DNA of 64,000 nt from Ahaetulla prasina (Eukaryota > Chordata > Lepidosauria > Squamata > Colubridae), in NCBI RefSeq assembly GCF_028640845.1, contig NC_080542.1, forward strand, positions 135,712,580 to 135,776,579, read 5' to 3'. The notes below the pieces were generated by a model. That model did not search any database. It was not told the origin of the DNA and saw nothing but the letters and a program-made list of their open reading frames with translations. A program made the position numbers and the translations under genes. Positions 1-10,385 of the stretch are shown here, piece by piece (positions within the stretch are counted from its first letter, which is position 1; the number at the start of each line of letters is the position of its first letter).

Positions 1-59
1 GTTTTTGAGCGCATGGCAATAAGGCCAAGCGCTTATTTCAGGGTTCAAAAAAATATAAG

Positions 60-260
60 AAAGGGTCTTATTTTGGGGAAAATACAGTATCTGCAAATGA
101 ATGTGGAGGTAATAGAAAGTCTGAAGATAATGTTGGAAGAAATGTCCATCTGGGTTCAGTTCCAAGTGGGGAAAAAGACACTGGAAACATGGAGACTGCT
201 TGGAAAGATGGTTTAATGGTGGTTCATATGGTTTGAGTGCCTGAACAGAAAAGGGACAAG
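60..260 (+). repeat. Dispersed repeat, copy 1 (family unknown)
   Basis: About 100 bases here, from roughly 130 to 230, recur in inverted orientation at about 1773-1885. Shared words include GTTCCAAGTGGG, GACACTGGAAACATGGAG and AAGATGGTTTAATGGTGG. The copies differ at scattered positions, so this is an old interspersed repeat rather than a recent duplication. I cannot name the family. No coding potential is visible. Confidence 0.6.
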
Positions 261-1415
261 ATATTGACTGTATCTTGGTTTTATGCTTTCTCTGAGCTTT
301 GAACCTTTCCTGATTGATTGTCAGACCCCCCAGGGAGTGGGGGTCGTAGCTAGCCTTGCTGGCTGATGTAATCTTCCCAAGTGCCATGTGGTGAGTTTCT
401 GTTGCTAGATGGGTCTTATTGTGTTGTAGATGATGGTCCATTGACAAAGGTGGGGAAAATGAGTTTCTGCCTCTGGTCCATTGACAAAGGTGGGGGGAGG
501 CTGGAAGCTGCAGGGAGCTGCTTTGTCCTTAAATGTTTCTCCATTTCTCATCCAGGGAAATATAATATTCTGCCTTTTTAATATTTTCTAAAATATTTCA
601 TTCTTCTAGAAGACGGGTGGGTGCTAACTTCCTACAATAATTAAGTTCACCAAAAAGGCATTCCATCAGCTGATAAGGTACCTTCTCACACAACTTGTTT
701 TACACATGCTCAGCATGATGGTCATAAAACTTTATAAACCAATCCCTTGGCATGGATGTACCATGGCAGAATGCAATATCTACCCATTGTCTGTTACAAG
801 GAACGCACAATGTTTATTCTTCTATGTACTGTTAACAAAGCTTGTGATGATCACACTAGCCTTCAGCAGTTCTTTTCTTGGAAATCTCTCTTGATTAGCG
901 CCCCCTGGAGGACATTTACAAATGGCATCAAGGTTTCCAAGAAATGGGCTGGGATTTTTTTTTTAAAAAAAAGGAGATGGGACTGGAAGAGAATCCTGAG
1001 TTGGCCATCCGATTGTATTGGAATCCAGTTGTAGACTGGCTTCATCAATCAAAGACACCAAGGGACTGGGAAGATGCCTTAATTTCCTAGCAGTGCCTAG
1101 AAATTTTAAGTTTCATCAGTAGAGCCGACAGATGAATGCTAGTTGCTCAGACCGGATGGATTTTGCTGGAAAGTCTTTAAAATGATAGTTGATTAAAAAA
1201 ATGGAATTTGATTGCTTTGGGAAATTTAAGATCTAATTCAGTATGTGCATTTGGAACTCCTTGCCATTGCCAAGGGAGTGGCAGGTCAAAGTCTGTGGAG
1301 ATTCTAAGTCACCCAGCATGTCCCAAACCATGATTTTTCAAGAGGCCACTAAACTTTGTTTGTTTTCCTTGGAGCCATTTCCCTGGTTTCAAGGCAGGGC
1401 CCAAGAGAAGGTATA

Positions 1416-1418
<3 letters not shown>

Positions 1419-1455
<37 letters not shown>

Positions 1456-1463
1456 CCCCCCCC
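1419..1463. repeat. (TC)n microsatellite followed by a C run
   Basis: An uninterrupted TC dinucleotide tract runs into about ten C residues. It is simple sequence without coding value, although a short ORF reads through it as Ser-Leu repeats. Confidence 0.9.
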
Positions 1464-1506
1464 ATGTGCTCATTTTGCCCAGGATCTCAAACCATGTGGT
1501 CATCTC

Positions 1507-1772
1507 CAATGGTGGGTTTCAACATTTTTTACTACCGGTTCTGTGGGCGTGACTTGGTGGGCGTGGCATGGCTTGGTGGGCATGGCTTGGTGGCGTGGCA
1601 GGGGAAGGTTACTGCAAAATCCCCATTTCCTCCTGATCAGCTGGGACTTGGGAAGCAGAGAATAGATGGGGGCAGGGCCAGTCAGAATTTTTACTACCGG
1701 TTTTCCGAACTACTCAAAATTTCTGCTACCAGTTCTCCAGAACTGGTCAGAACCTTCTGAAACCCACCTCTG
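1507..1772. mobile_element. Non-autonomous hAT element, CAGNGGTGGGTT family
   Basis: The termini are CAATGGTGGGTTTCA and TGAAACCCACCTCTG, which are imperfect inverted repeats. They are flanked by 8-bp direct repeats: GTCATCTC at 1499-1506 and GTCCTCTC at 1773-1780, matching at 7 of 8 positions. The inside carries the recurring words ACTACCGGTT and GGGCGTGGC, also seen in the 1.3-kb relative at 26176-27514. There is no transposase ORF, so it is a 266-bp MITE. It interrupts an older repeat (flanks 1464-1506 and 1773-1885). Confidence 0.85.
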
Positions 1773-1890
1773 GTCCTCTCCACCATTAAACCATCTTCGC
1801 AAATAGCCTCCATGTTTCCAGTGTCCTTCTTCCCACTTGGAACTGAAACTAGATGGACATTAGACATTTCTTCCAACACATTCTTAGAAA
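1773..1890 (-). repeat. Dispersed repeat, copy 2 (inverted)
   Basis: The reverse complement of this stretch matches the repeat at 130-230. The continuation of the same repeat is found on the other side of the hAT insertion (about 1464-1506), as judged from ATGGTTTGAG, present in copy 1 and, reverse-complemented, at about 1488-1497. The hAT element therefore landed inside this older copy. Confidence 0.65.
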
Positions 1891-2393
1891 AACAGATGTT
1901 TGGGGGGGGGAGGGAGGTAGGGTTTGTGCATTTTAGCTTTTAAACTCTAACTAGGTTTTACAAAAAAAAAATGCATAAATTTCTACTTTTCAGCTTTGCG
2001 GGTTTTGATTTTGGAAAATTGGGAATTAAATGGTATTAATGTTCTTTGCGGCTAAAATGTACATTGCTGTGTTTATCTAAGCATAAATGAAATGGACAAT
2101 TTAGTCTTTTTGGGTTGCTTGCATTCACTTTATCAGGATATGGGGACATGGTTGTTGTGATTATGTTAATTTGATTATGTATCTTTACTGCAGAACAAAT
2201 CATTATCTACAAATATACTTGCACATCTGAGGATAGGCAAAACCAATTCTAATAAAATCCAAGGTCCAGATTCTGATGGTAACCCTATGGTTCAGCAATT
2301 TCTCCTTCCATGGACAATAAAGGAATTGTTACAGTTCTTGGAAATGATGGAGTACTGGTGTTGTTTCCTCCAACAAACACCTCACCTCTTATA

Positions 2394-2890
2394 CAGGTGG
2401 TTCTCAATTTATGATCACTCTTGAGTCCAAAATTTCTGTTGCTAAGTCAGAAAGTTGCTAAGTAAGTTCTGTGACATTTTACCACCTTTCTTGCCACAGT
2501 TGTTAAGTGAATCATTGCAGTTAAGTTAGTAATATGGTTATTAAGTGAATCTGGCTTCCCCATTGAATGTGCTCATCAGAAGGTTGCAAAGAGAGATATT
2601 TGTTAACTGAATTTTGCCCCATTTTATGGCCTTCTTTGCTACGGTTAAGAGGGTCACTGCAGTTAATAACCTGGTTGTCAAGTGAATCTGACTTCCCCCT
2701 TGTCTTCGCTTGTCAAAAGTTTGCAAAAAGTGATCACGTGACCCCAGGAATCTGCAAGGGTCATAAGTATGAACCAGTGGCCAAGCATCTGAATTTTGAT
2801 CACATGATGCTTCAAAGGTCATAACTGTGAATAAACGTTTGTCACTTTTTTCAGTACCGTTGTAATTTTCATCATTAAATGTATTATCTA
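2394..2890. mobile_element. pogo-like MITE (CAGGTAGTCCTCGACTTA family), decayed
   Basis: The left end is TA followed by CAGGTGGTTCTCAATTTATG. The inside holds the family's characteristic AAATTTCTGTTGCTAAGT, CAGTTGTTAAGTGAATCA and GATCACGTGACCCC words. The right terminus cannot be followed past about 2890. Better-preserved relatives in this window begin CAGATAGTCCTCGACTTA and end in the inverted sequence next to TA. That fits a Tc1/mariner, pogo/Tigger-type non-autonomous element with a TA target. It lies upstream of the LARP4B promoter. Confidence 0.7.
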
Positions 2891-3079
2891 TATATGCATA
2901 CTCTATACTTCCATCCTGGTAAGGAATTTGTAAAATAACAAACTGTAGGGGTTTTAGTGAAAAAAATCTGAAAGGGAACATTATTGCTACATGGATTCAA
3001 ACTCTTCAGAGAACTCAAGGCACCAAAGAAAGATGGGGGGGGGATGTTTTTAATTTGAAATACACAACGGCCCTGTGAG

Positions 3080-4620
3080 GTAAACCGGAGTGACGGAGCG
3101 ACAAGGCTCCTGATCTTCCTCCTGTCGCAGCGCCTCTCAGAGAAATCCCTCCCCCCCCCCCGACACCCCCGCTCCCCCGCTCCCGGCCTCCGCTAACAAC
3201 GCGTCACTAGCAACCACTCCTGGCAAGCTTCTACTTTACTCCTCCCCTACTAAGGAAGCCGAAAGGACGGCAATTTTCTACAAACTAACAGACGCGTTTA
3301 GCACGCCCGCTTGGAAAGAGGAGGGGTCGCGACGTGCTCGGGAATTCCCCGCCTCTTTTCCCTCCTTCTCCCTCCTCCGCGCTCACAGACGCGTGCAATC
3401 AGGTCCCAAGAAAGAGCCGGTGACGTCACTCCCCCTTCGATTCACGTGCAGTTCATCTTAAAAAGTCATGCCGCGCCCCCTTCCTCCTCCTCAGAGCGCG
3501 CGCGCGCAAAGAGACACGGCTTTCCTTTCCAGCCAATCACGGACCAGGCCGGTGTATATCTCCTCCCCCAGTCCAGAGGCTCGCGCTTTCTCCTCCGGGA
3601 CGTGAGCTGAGAGGTGGGGGTAAGGAAAGAGCTGTACGCGCGAATTAGAGCGAGGGAAGAAGCGAGGATCAAACTTTCAGGCATTAGCCAATAATCTTCC
3701 TCGGACGGGGGCGGGACTTCCGCCGGGAGCCGGAAGAGAGGCTCGTGGGTCTCCCTGGCGTTCTCTCTACCTTCTCTCTCTCCCTCATATGTGAGCGAAT
3801 TGTCCCCGCTGCTTCTTGGCGTCGAAACGTTCCGGGGCTCGGACCCGCCGCCGCCGCCTCCCCTGCCTCCGTCCCTGCCTTCTCCTCCTGCCGCCGCTGT
3901 TCCGCGCCCTTCCCCTCCCGCTTGCCGCTTCTCCCTCCTCCCTGCTACCGCCGCCGCCGCCGCCACTTCTCCTCCGCCTGGTCGCCGCCGCCGCCTCTGC
4001 CCCTCTCCCCGCTCTCTCTCTCTTTCTGTCTCTCTCACCCCCTTCCTGGGACTTGGCGGCGGCGGCGGAGGAGAAGGAGGCGGCGGCGGCGGCGGGGAGC
4101 AGCAGGAGCAGCGGCAGCAGCAGCAGAATTCCCGACCCGACTTCCCAGCGAGATTCCTCCGGCCCTCCGGGGCCTTCATTAGCTCTGGGCTGGACAGGTG
4201 AGTGAGGCCCCCTTTCCCCCCTGGCCGCCGTTTCCCCCCATACCCGCCATTTTCTCACCCGAGGCCCTCACGGGGGCGGGGCTGGCCTCAGCCGGTGGGT
4301 CCGGATTTTAGGCCTGGTGGTGCCGGCGGCTCCGCACTGCGTCTGCCTGGGGTGGCCTTCGCGGTAAGGAAAAGTCGGGTTTGGGATGGGTCCGCTTCCC
4401 CCTTCCCTCCCTCCCAAGCTTCCCTTCCCTGGCCTTCCTTTTTGCCGGCTTCATGTTTCCGCAAAGCTCTGGGGTGAGGAGGGGGGGAAGAGGGGGAGAA
4501 AGCTGTCGCCCCAAATTGCCCCGTGCCTCCTGGCCTCATTCACTACCCCGAGGAGGGAAAACCGGCGTTTCGGTTCACTTTCTCTTTCTGTTTTTCTTCT
4601 GCCATTGAGACCCTTGTGAC
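3080..4620 (+). promoter_or_regulatory. LARP4B: CpG-island promoter of LARP4B
   Basis: This is the only strongly GC- and CpG-rich block in an otherwise AT-rich window, and it ends in a first-exon donor at 4198. Visible elements are a full CRE palindrome TGACGTCA at 3421-3428, an E-box CACGTG at 3443-3448, and CCAAT boxes at 3533-3537 and 3688-3692. An alternating GC tract lies near 3497-3507, and there are many GGCGG/CCGCC blocks from 3840 to 4100. No convincing TATA box is seen, as expected for a housekeeping RNA-binding protein gene. The exact transcription start cannot be read from sequence. Long ORFs on both strands here are GC-rich low-complexity artefacts. Confidence 0.85.
3790..4197 (+). 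other. LARP4B: LARP4B non-coding exon 1 (5' boundary approximate)
   Basis: The 3' boundary is set by the donor ACAG|GTGAGTGAG at 4197/4198. It is the only strong donor at the edge of the CpG island. The next matching acceptor on the + strand that leads into LARP4B coding sequence is at 30126/30127. The exon holds CCG/CGG and CAG trinucleotide runs (about 3843-4125) and no start codon that continues into LARP4B. The 5' end is a guess. Confidence 0.6.
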
Positions 4621-7330
4621 TTTCTGATAGCTTTAAAGTTTATGGGGTAACACCAAACTCCAAAACGCTAAAGCTCTTGGACTGGCACACCTCTCTTGTC
4701 ACGCCTTGGTTCGTTGTCACTTAAAGGAATAGCGAAAAGGTGGCTTCCCCCGCCCGCCCCTATCCCCCCAACGCTTTGATATACCTTAAACTGAAAGCCT
4801 TGGATTCATTGGCCTGCCTGAACTCCGGTTGTGTGGAAGCTTTGTTGTGTATTGCTTTTAAAAGGGGAATGTGGGATGCCTTGTACAATAACACATTTTT
4901 CTTCTTATGTCTCTTAAATTGGGAAAGCTAAAGTGGCAGATTAATTGCTGACATAGGTATCATGTTGGACTCTTGGCTTTTCTTTTAAAAAAATGATTGG
5001 TTAAAGGAAATGAAGATACATGTACCACAATAGTAGACTGTAAATTGCCTACTAGGATTATACGTCACCAAAAAGGGAAATGTATTTTACCTTGGTTGCA
5101 TGTCACTCCCACAAGAACTGAAAGAAGCATCATTAGGAATCATATCTTTTCCTTCTTGTTGGGTTTGTGCGTATATCAGTACATATGTGAATGTAAGGCA
5201 CTTACTTTAGAAATAAAGGAGATATGCTTACAATGGAGACAATTCATCTCTAAGACAAGAGAAACTCTTTAATGATATAAATGTTTAATCAACAGGTTAT
5301 TGAGAATGTTAGCAGTCCTGTATGGTACTTCGTTAAATATCATAATTGAGAGTGGTGCACTTGTAATAAGAGTTTGCAAGGTCAAAAATCAATATATGTG
5401 AGGTCATTTACTAACATGTCAAAGTGTTTTGGTATAAAGAGAACCTTTTTCTATCTAGAGTATTAACTCTGCCTGCATAAAAATCTCTGTTCCATTTAAT
5501 ATGAAAATAAGCTGACATTTTCATTAATCTCAGTTAGGCGTCAGTCAAGGACCAAACAGCAGAGTTCTAGAAAAATCATCAAGGTTGAAATGCAAGCACT
5601 GACCTCGAGATAGTCTAATCCTTGCTATGTCAAACACTGACCTCGACAGTCTAGTCCTTGTTATGTGCTCTTCGTTGTCTGCGAGCAGCAGTTTTCTGTC
5701 AGAAGCGAGTTTGCAGGAGACGCGTTAGGTCCTCCAGCAAGTGTTCCTAGACCACTTCTTTAAACTTTTGTTCTCCATAACCATCCGTTCCAATTGAGAG
5801 GATATATGTAAGTATCTGTAGTCAAAAGAGTTATGTGATGTTTATAGAAAAATTGAATTTGGTTTCTATATTCTAATTCTGTTACAAATCTAGTATAGTA
5901 AATCTTTTAAAGACATTTTAAAGAATACAGATGAATGGCATAACTTTTTATGAATTAATATTTCCTTCATGGGGCATCCAATAGAATCGATTTTTATATC
6001 AAATTTATGTCTTAACAAATCTGTTATATTTAAGGTGCTCCAAGACATTGAGCTGGTTTTACAACAACAAAAACTGCTACTTTTTTGTAAGTGATTATAT
6101 CTGGCAAATTGCTAAATAGATGCCACATTGTCTTCTAATTATAATTTGTATTTGAAATGGATGTCATGCATAGAAGTTGGCGTCACCATTCTAAGCATAT
6201 TTATTTAGATGGAATTCTGATTTACTTCTATGGTATTTTCTAGTTTGTAGTTTTAAATTAATAAAATCTAATTTATTTGCCTATTTTTTTGTGTCAACCA
6301 CTACATTCAGATAGTATTTGTATAGTACTATATGCATTTGTATATCATTTTTTGAAGTATGTTTAGAATTGCTAATAATATTAGGCTAAAAGCCAATCAA
6401 TATATAGAGAATGTTAATAAAAATCTTGATCATACAAAGCTTGCTTGCATGGTGTGATTTACTAAAGGATGCAATATTTTCTCAGTGTAAGACAGAAATA
6501 AGTTTTGTTTCAACAAGAAATGTTGAAAGTTATGCATTACATATTGTACTGAAAATCATAAATATTGAAAGTTTATATCCATATATTGGCAACTTTAAAC
6601 TGCGTAGACATCAATTCCCAGAATTCAAAGTTGCCAAGGTTCAGAAACGCCATTTTATGTAATATATAAATGAGTGTGGAATAGTAAATTTAATTGCTGT
6701 TAAACACGGGAGGCTTTTAGCAATTTTGGTTGTATCTTCAAATAATTTTTAAATATTTTCTGAAAATCTAGGTGCAAATAGCAGTGCAACTGTGTAAGAT
6801 AGGATTTAAAGCCTAGTATAGTTGACAACTAACCTTATTCCTTTTAAATAACACTTTTAGTATTTTTGATTGTAAAATATATGGTAGGTTGTGGAGACAT
6901 ATTGAATCACTACTATATATGATTTTAAAAGTTCCAGGTCTTTTCCTGCTTGAAATTGGCATTCCTTATTGTCTTCTCTTGAAGAGCTATTTCTTGCAGA
7001 ATACATAAAGTACACTTTGCAGAACAAGCACATCTTGCATTCTTCTCAATAGTTAATTCACATCTTTAAAAGGTAACCCAATATTTTTTCTAACATTTGA
7101 TACTAGTGGCTCTTCGGGGATTGGAGAAAAAATGGGGACTAATCAATCGTATGACCTAGTGACTCAATATTATGTGAAGTAAGTTATTGGATTTAGCAGC
7201 AGTGGCAGGAAGTATTAAGAAATATTTGGCACATATAAAACTTAGTTTTGGTCTGATATTGCCAAAGGATTAAATTGTTTTTAATGAGATTCTGCCACTG
7301 AGTCTTCTTGTACATGATTCCAAGTAGAAG
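4620..7330 (+). other. Intron 1, first part
   Basis: This is AT-rich intron sequence. Apart from the tandem duplication at 5599-5668 and a short hAT-like remnant near 6583-6650 (inverted words GGCAACTTTAAA and AAAGTTGCCAAGGTT) I see nothing coding or structured. Confidence 0.6.
5599..5668 (+). repeat. Short tandem duplication (about 33-bp unit)
   Basis: Two adjacent copies start CACTGACCTCGA and run to CCTTGCTATGT and CCTTGTTATGT. The first unit is slightly longer (AGATAGTCTAAT versus CAGTCTAGT). The flank to about 5730 is CpG-richer than the surrounding intron (for example GGAGACGCGTTAGG). It might be an old LTR or regulatory fragment. I cannot identify it. Confidence 0.6.
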
Positions 7331-7349
7331 TATTTCTGACTGAATTATA

Positions 7350-7428
7350 TATATACACACACACATACATACACACACACACAACACTTCTTTATTATTA
7401 TGGCCTACTACAATGTTCATTCATATAT

Positions 7429-7484
<56 letters not shown>

Positions 7485-7493
7485 GAATGAACA

Positions 7494-7582
<89 letters not shown>

Positions 7583-7613
7583 GTAAATGAATATTGTAGT
7601 AGGCCATAATAAG
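7350..7613. repeat. Compound CA/TA/TATATG microsatellite bounded by inverted arms
   Basis: A (CA)n tract (about 7433-7475), a (TA)n tract (about 7497-7531) and a (TATATG)n tract (about 7532-7580) lie between two inverted arms of about 32 bases. The arms are at 7395-7427 (containing TTATTATGGCCTACTACAAT) and 7583-7612 (its complement). A second small palindrome, ATGAATGAACATTCAT, sits between the CA and TA tracts. The whole block can fold into a long hairpin. Confidence 0.85.
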
Positions 7614-7836
7614 ATACAACTTATTTTAGCTTATGATCAAGTTTTTTGTCTCTGAGTAAGCTGCAGTTTATATTTAGTGTGGTAAATAAGTCGAAAAAGA
7701 TAAAGTTTTGTTTTAACCATAAATGTTGCCAGAAAGAAGAAATTATATGTATCAATATCTTAACACTTGACAAGTTAACTAGAATCTTGCTATTGCCTGC
7801 GATGACCAATATGTAAATCCCTTTGACTCCCTAGGC

Positions 7837-8154
7837 CGGTGATGGCGAACCTTTTCGGCACCAAGTGCCAAAAATGTTGCACGGAAATGTTGCATGCACA
7901 TGCATGCACTCATCTGGGCCGCGCTTTGGAAAAGCCGAACTTCTGGGTTCTAGCATGCATGCATGCCTGACGATCAGCTGGCTGATGTGCATGCGCACAC
8001 TGGTTTTCGGCTCTGCCCTGCACATGAAGGACAGTTGATTATCGTGCACACATGCACCAGAAACCAAGAAGACAAATAGGCAAGGCTGTGCGTGCTGGGC
8101 AACATGGCTTTGCGTGCCGCTTTGGGCACCCGTGCCATAGGTTTGCCATCACAG
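7837..8154. mobile_element. Non-autonomous hAT element, GTGATGGCGAACC family
   Basis: The element starts CGGTGATGGCGAACC and ends GGTTTGCCATCACAG, near-perfect inverted repeats. The flanking 8-mers are CCCTAGGC (7829-7836) and CCTTAGGC (8155-8162), a 7/8 target duplication. The 318-bp inside is GC-richer than the intron and contains ATGCATGCATGC runs. No transposase is present. A relative occurs at 61897-62232. Confidence 0.85.
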
Positions 8155-8162
8155 CCTTAGGC

Positions 8163-10079
8163 ATAGCAAACCAATATGAAATCACAATCTTGAATGTGAA
8201 CACAATTTTTGTAGCTGTAAGCTTTGTTTATTTTGACCAGTTGATACCCATACCATAATAAAAACACAGTTTATTATATAGCAAAGGCAACAAACTTTTT
8301 GGAATATTAATGTAGTTGCGGGAAGCATTGGATCAGGGAAAGCAATGAGTAGCAACATACACCTGTTATGCGATATCCTTTTTTAAAACAAGCAACTCTT
8401 TACGTCCCTGTGTGCCATCCTATCCCCAAATTGGTAAGAGTAGTTTCAAGTAGAAAAATATTCAAATTGAACCGAGGGACACAAGGTTCTTTACCCCACC
8501 ACATAACAGCTCAGTTCTTTAGTTCACTTTGGATCAGCCCTATATGAGTGATTTAAAATGAACTAAAGGTCTGAGCTAAAGCTTTGATGATTTCTCAGCC
8601 AGCCTTAAAATGAAATTCATAGTAAATAAGAAATTGTATTGGAGGTAGGAAGATTTTTGTTTTTCTTGTAATTTTGTCCTTAAACAGAATGGCTACAGAT
8701 ATTGGTTCTGTTGGCCTAAAATGGCAGGCAAGTCAACTTTTCTGAAAAATATGCAGAAGTTCTGCTTCACTTTGCAAAATGTTGACAGCCAACAGCACAA
8801 ATGTATGTGATACACGAATAGTTATTATAGTAGCAAGTTAATAGCTAGAAATACTTGATAGAGGAAACTGGCTTCAAATAATAGGCTTCTAAGGTATGTA
8901 TAATTAAAAAGGCCTAGGTGTGTTGCCTAAACTATAGTTTAGTTTGGTTTTCTATAAATGTATGACACATGGTTATGTTATTTCCCAAAATTAAAAATAC
9001 CTTTGAATTATGTTTCCTTGAAAACATCCAGTTTTAACATTATGAATTTACAAAGTTTTAGCATACTTGTTTTTCATACTCAGTAATGTTTAATATTTTA
9101 CTGATTCTCTTCTGGTTAATACGTGAATTTTAAAGAAATACTCTAGAATTGCTTGTTTAAATAAAAATTGGTGGCTTTTCAGAAATTTAGGATAGATTTT
9201 TAAAATATCTACAGCACAACCTCTGTAAAGCTAGTATTTCTTGTTTGTGATTTTTTTTAATATTTTAAAAATATGTTCTTTCCTTGGCTACCTCAATCTG
9301 AATTGATTGAGTACCAGAAATACATTTGAAACACTAAGAACCTTCCCTTGAAGTTTGCTTCACAAACAAAAAAGTTGTCATGCTTCACTTGGTCCTCAGA
9401 TCAATTGCATGAAAAGGTTTATGCACCCCTGGTCAATTAAGTGTTTCAGTGAATCCCTAAGTGAACAAAAGCTGACACAACATCTGCATAGTAGAGTGTT
9501 AAACATTGCATCTTTCTGCATATTTGAATGCATTCTTACTAGTTATTTGTAGTTGTTTGTTTATTCAAGATAAGAAAACAATAAATATGGATGGTGTATA
9601 AGTTTGGATACCCTTTTTAGTTAGTATTTGTAACACTTCCTTTGGCAGATAATGCAACTTCCTAAAGCCATCTAAAAGTATCCTTGCAGCTCAGAAATAT
9701 TATAGAGCCTCCTTACATGCATTGTGCACTTGAAATCTCCCCACAGATTTTCACTTCTATCCCAGTCTGAGAGCCATGAAGGATGCTCCAAACCAGGTGT
9801 CCTTTTTCCTATGCTTCATGGTTGATTTTGTAGGTATATTTTGGATGCACACATGCACACATTGCTTGATCAATTCATATTGTTATGCTGCAGCATTGCA
9901 GTTACCTTTTTATGTCTTCCCTTTAACAGGGAATAACAAAAACTGCCATTCAAGCATTTTGTACTATTTCTGTTAGAACTTTGCTATATATAAAAAAAGA
10001 AGCATTTTTCTTTTTCCCAAAATGTTTTAAAATCTGATTTCAGTTCCTGCATAGTGAACTGTTAACTTTATGGGACATA
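8163..10079 (+). other. Intron 1 sequence without recognised features
   Basis: AT-rich intron. Short ORFs on both strands have no recognisable domains, and no repeat family was identified here. Confidence 0.6.
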
Positions 10080-10385
10080 TATTTATTTATTTATTTATTT
10101 ATTTATTTATTCAAATTTATATACCGCCCTATCTCCCGAAGGACTCAGGGCGGTGTACAGGCATTTAAAAGACATATAAATACAATATAAAACAATTAAA
10201 AAACTGATTCTAACAAGCCCGTAAATTTAGAATTAAAATATCAAATAAAACCCAATTTAAAACCAATAATTTAAAATCTAGCTCAGCCCTGCACAATTAA
10301 ATAAATACGTTTTAAGCCCGCGGCGGAAGGTCCGGAGGTCCGAAAGCTGACGAAGTCCGGGGGGTAGTTCATTCTACATAAAGAT
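10080..10385 (-). mobile_element. CR1/L3-like LINE 3' end fragment with (ATTT)n tail
   Basis: Read on the - strand this is the last part of the LINE ORF and 3' UTR found in fuller form at 22882-25905 and 27983-29291. It ends in a stem-loop and then an ATTT/AAAT tetranucleotide tail (10081-10111). The stem arms are ACCGCCCT at 10123-10130 and AGGGCGGT at 10147-10154. The copy is truncated at about 10370-10385. Confidence 0.85.

Noticed and set aside
3466..4258. Long ORFs on both strands in the CpG island (up to 237 codons)
   Set aside because: They are Arg/Gly/Pro/Ser low-complexity readings of GC-rich repeats in overlapping frames; none continues into a spliced coding exon.
7398..7619. - strand ORF of Tyr-Thr and Cys-Val repeats
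   Set aside because: It is a translation of the CA/TA microsatellite.
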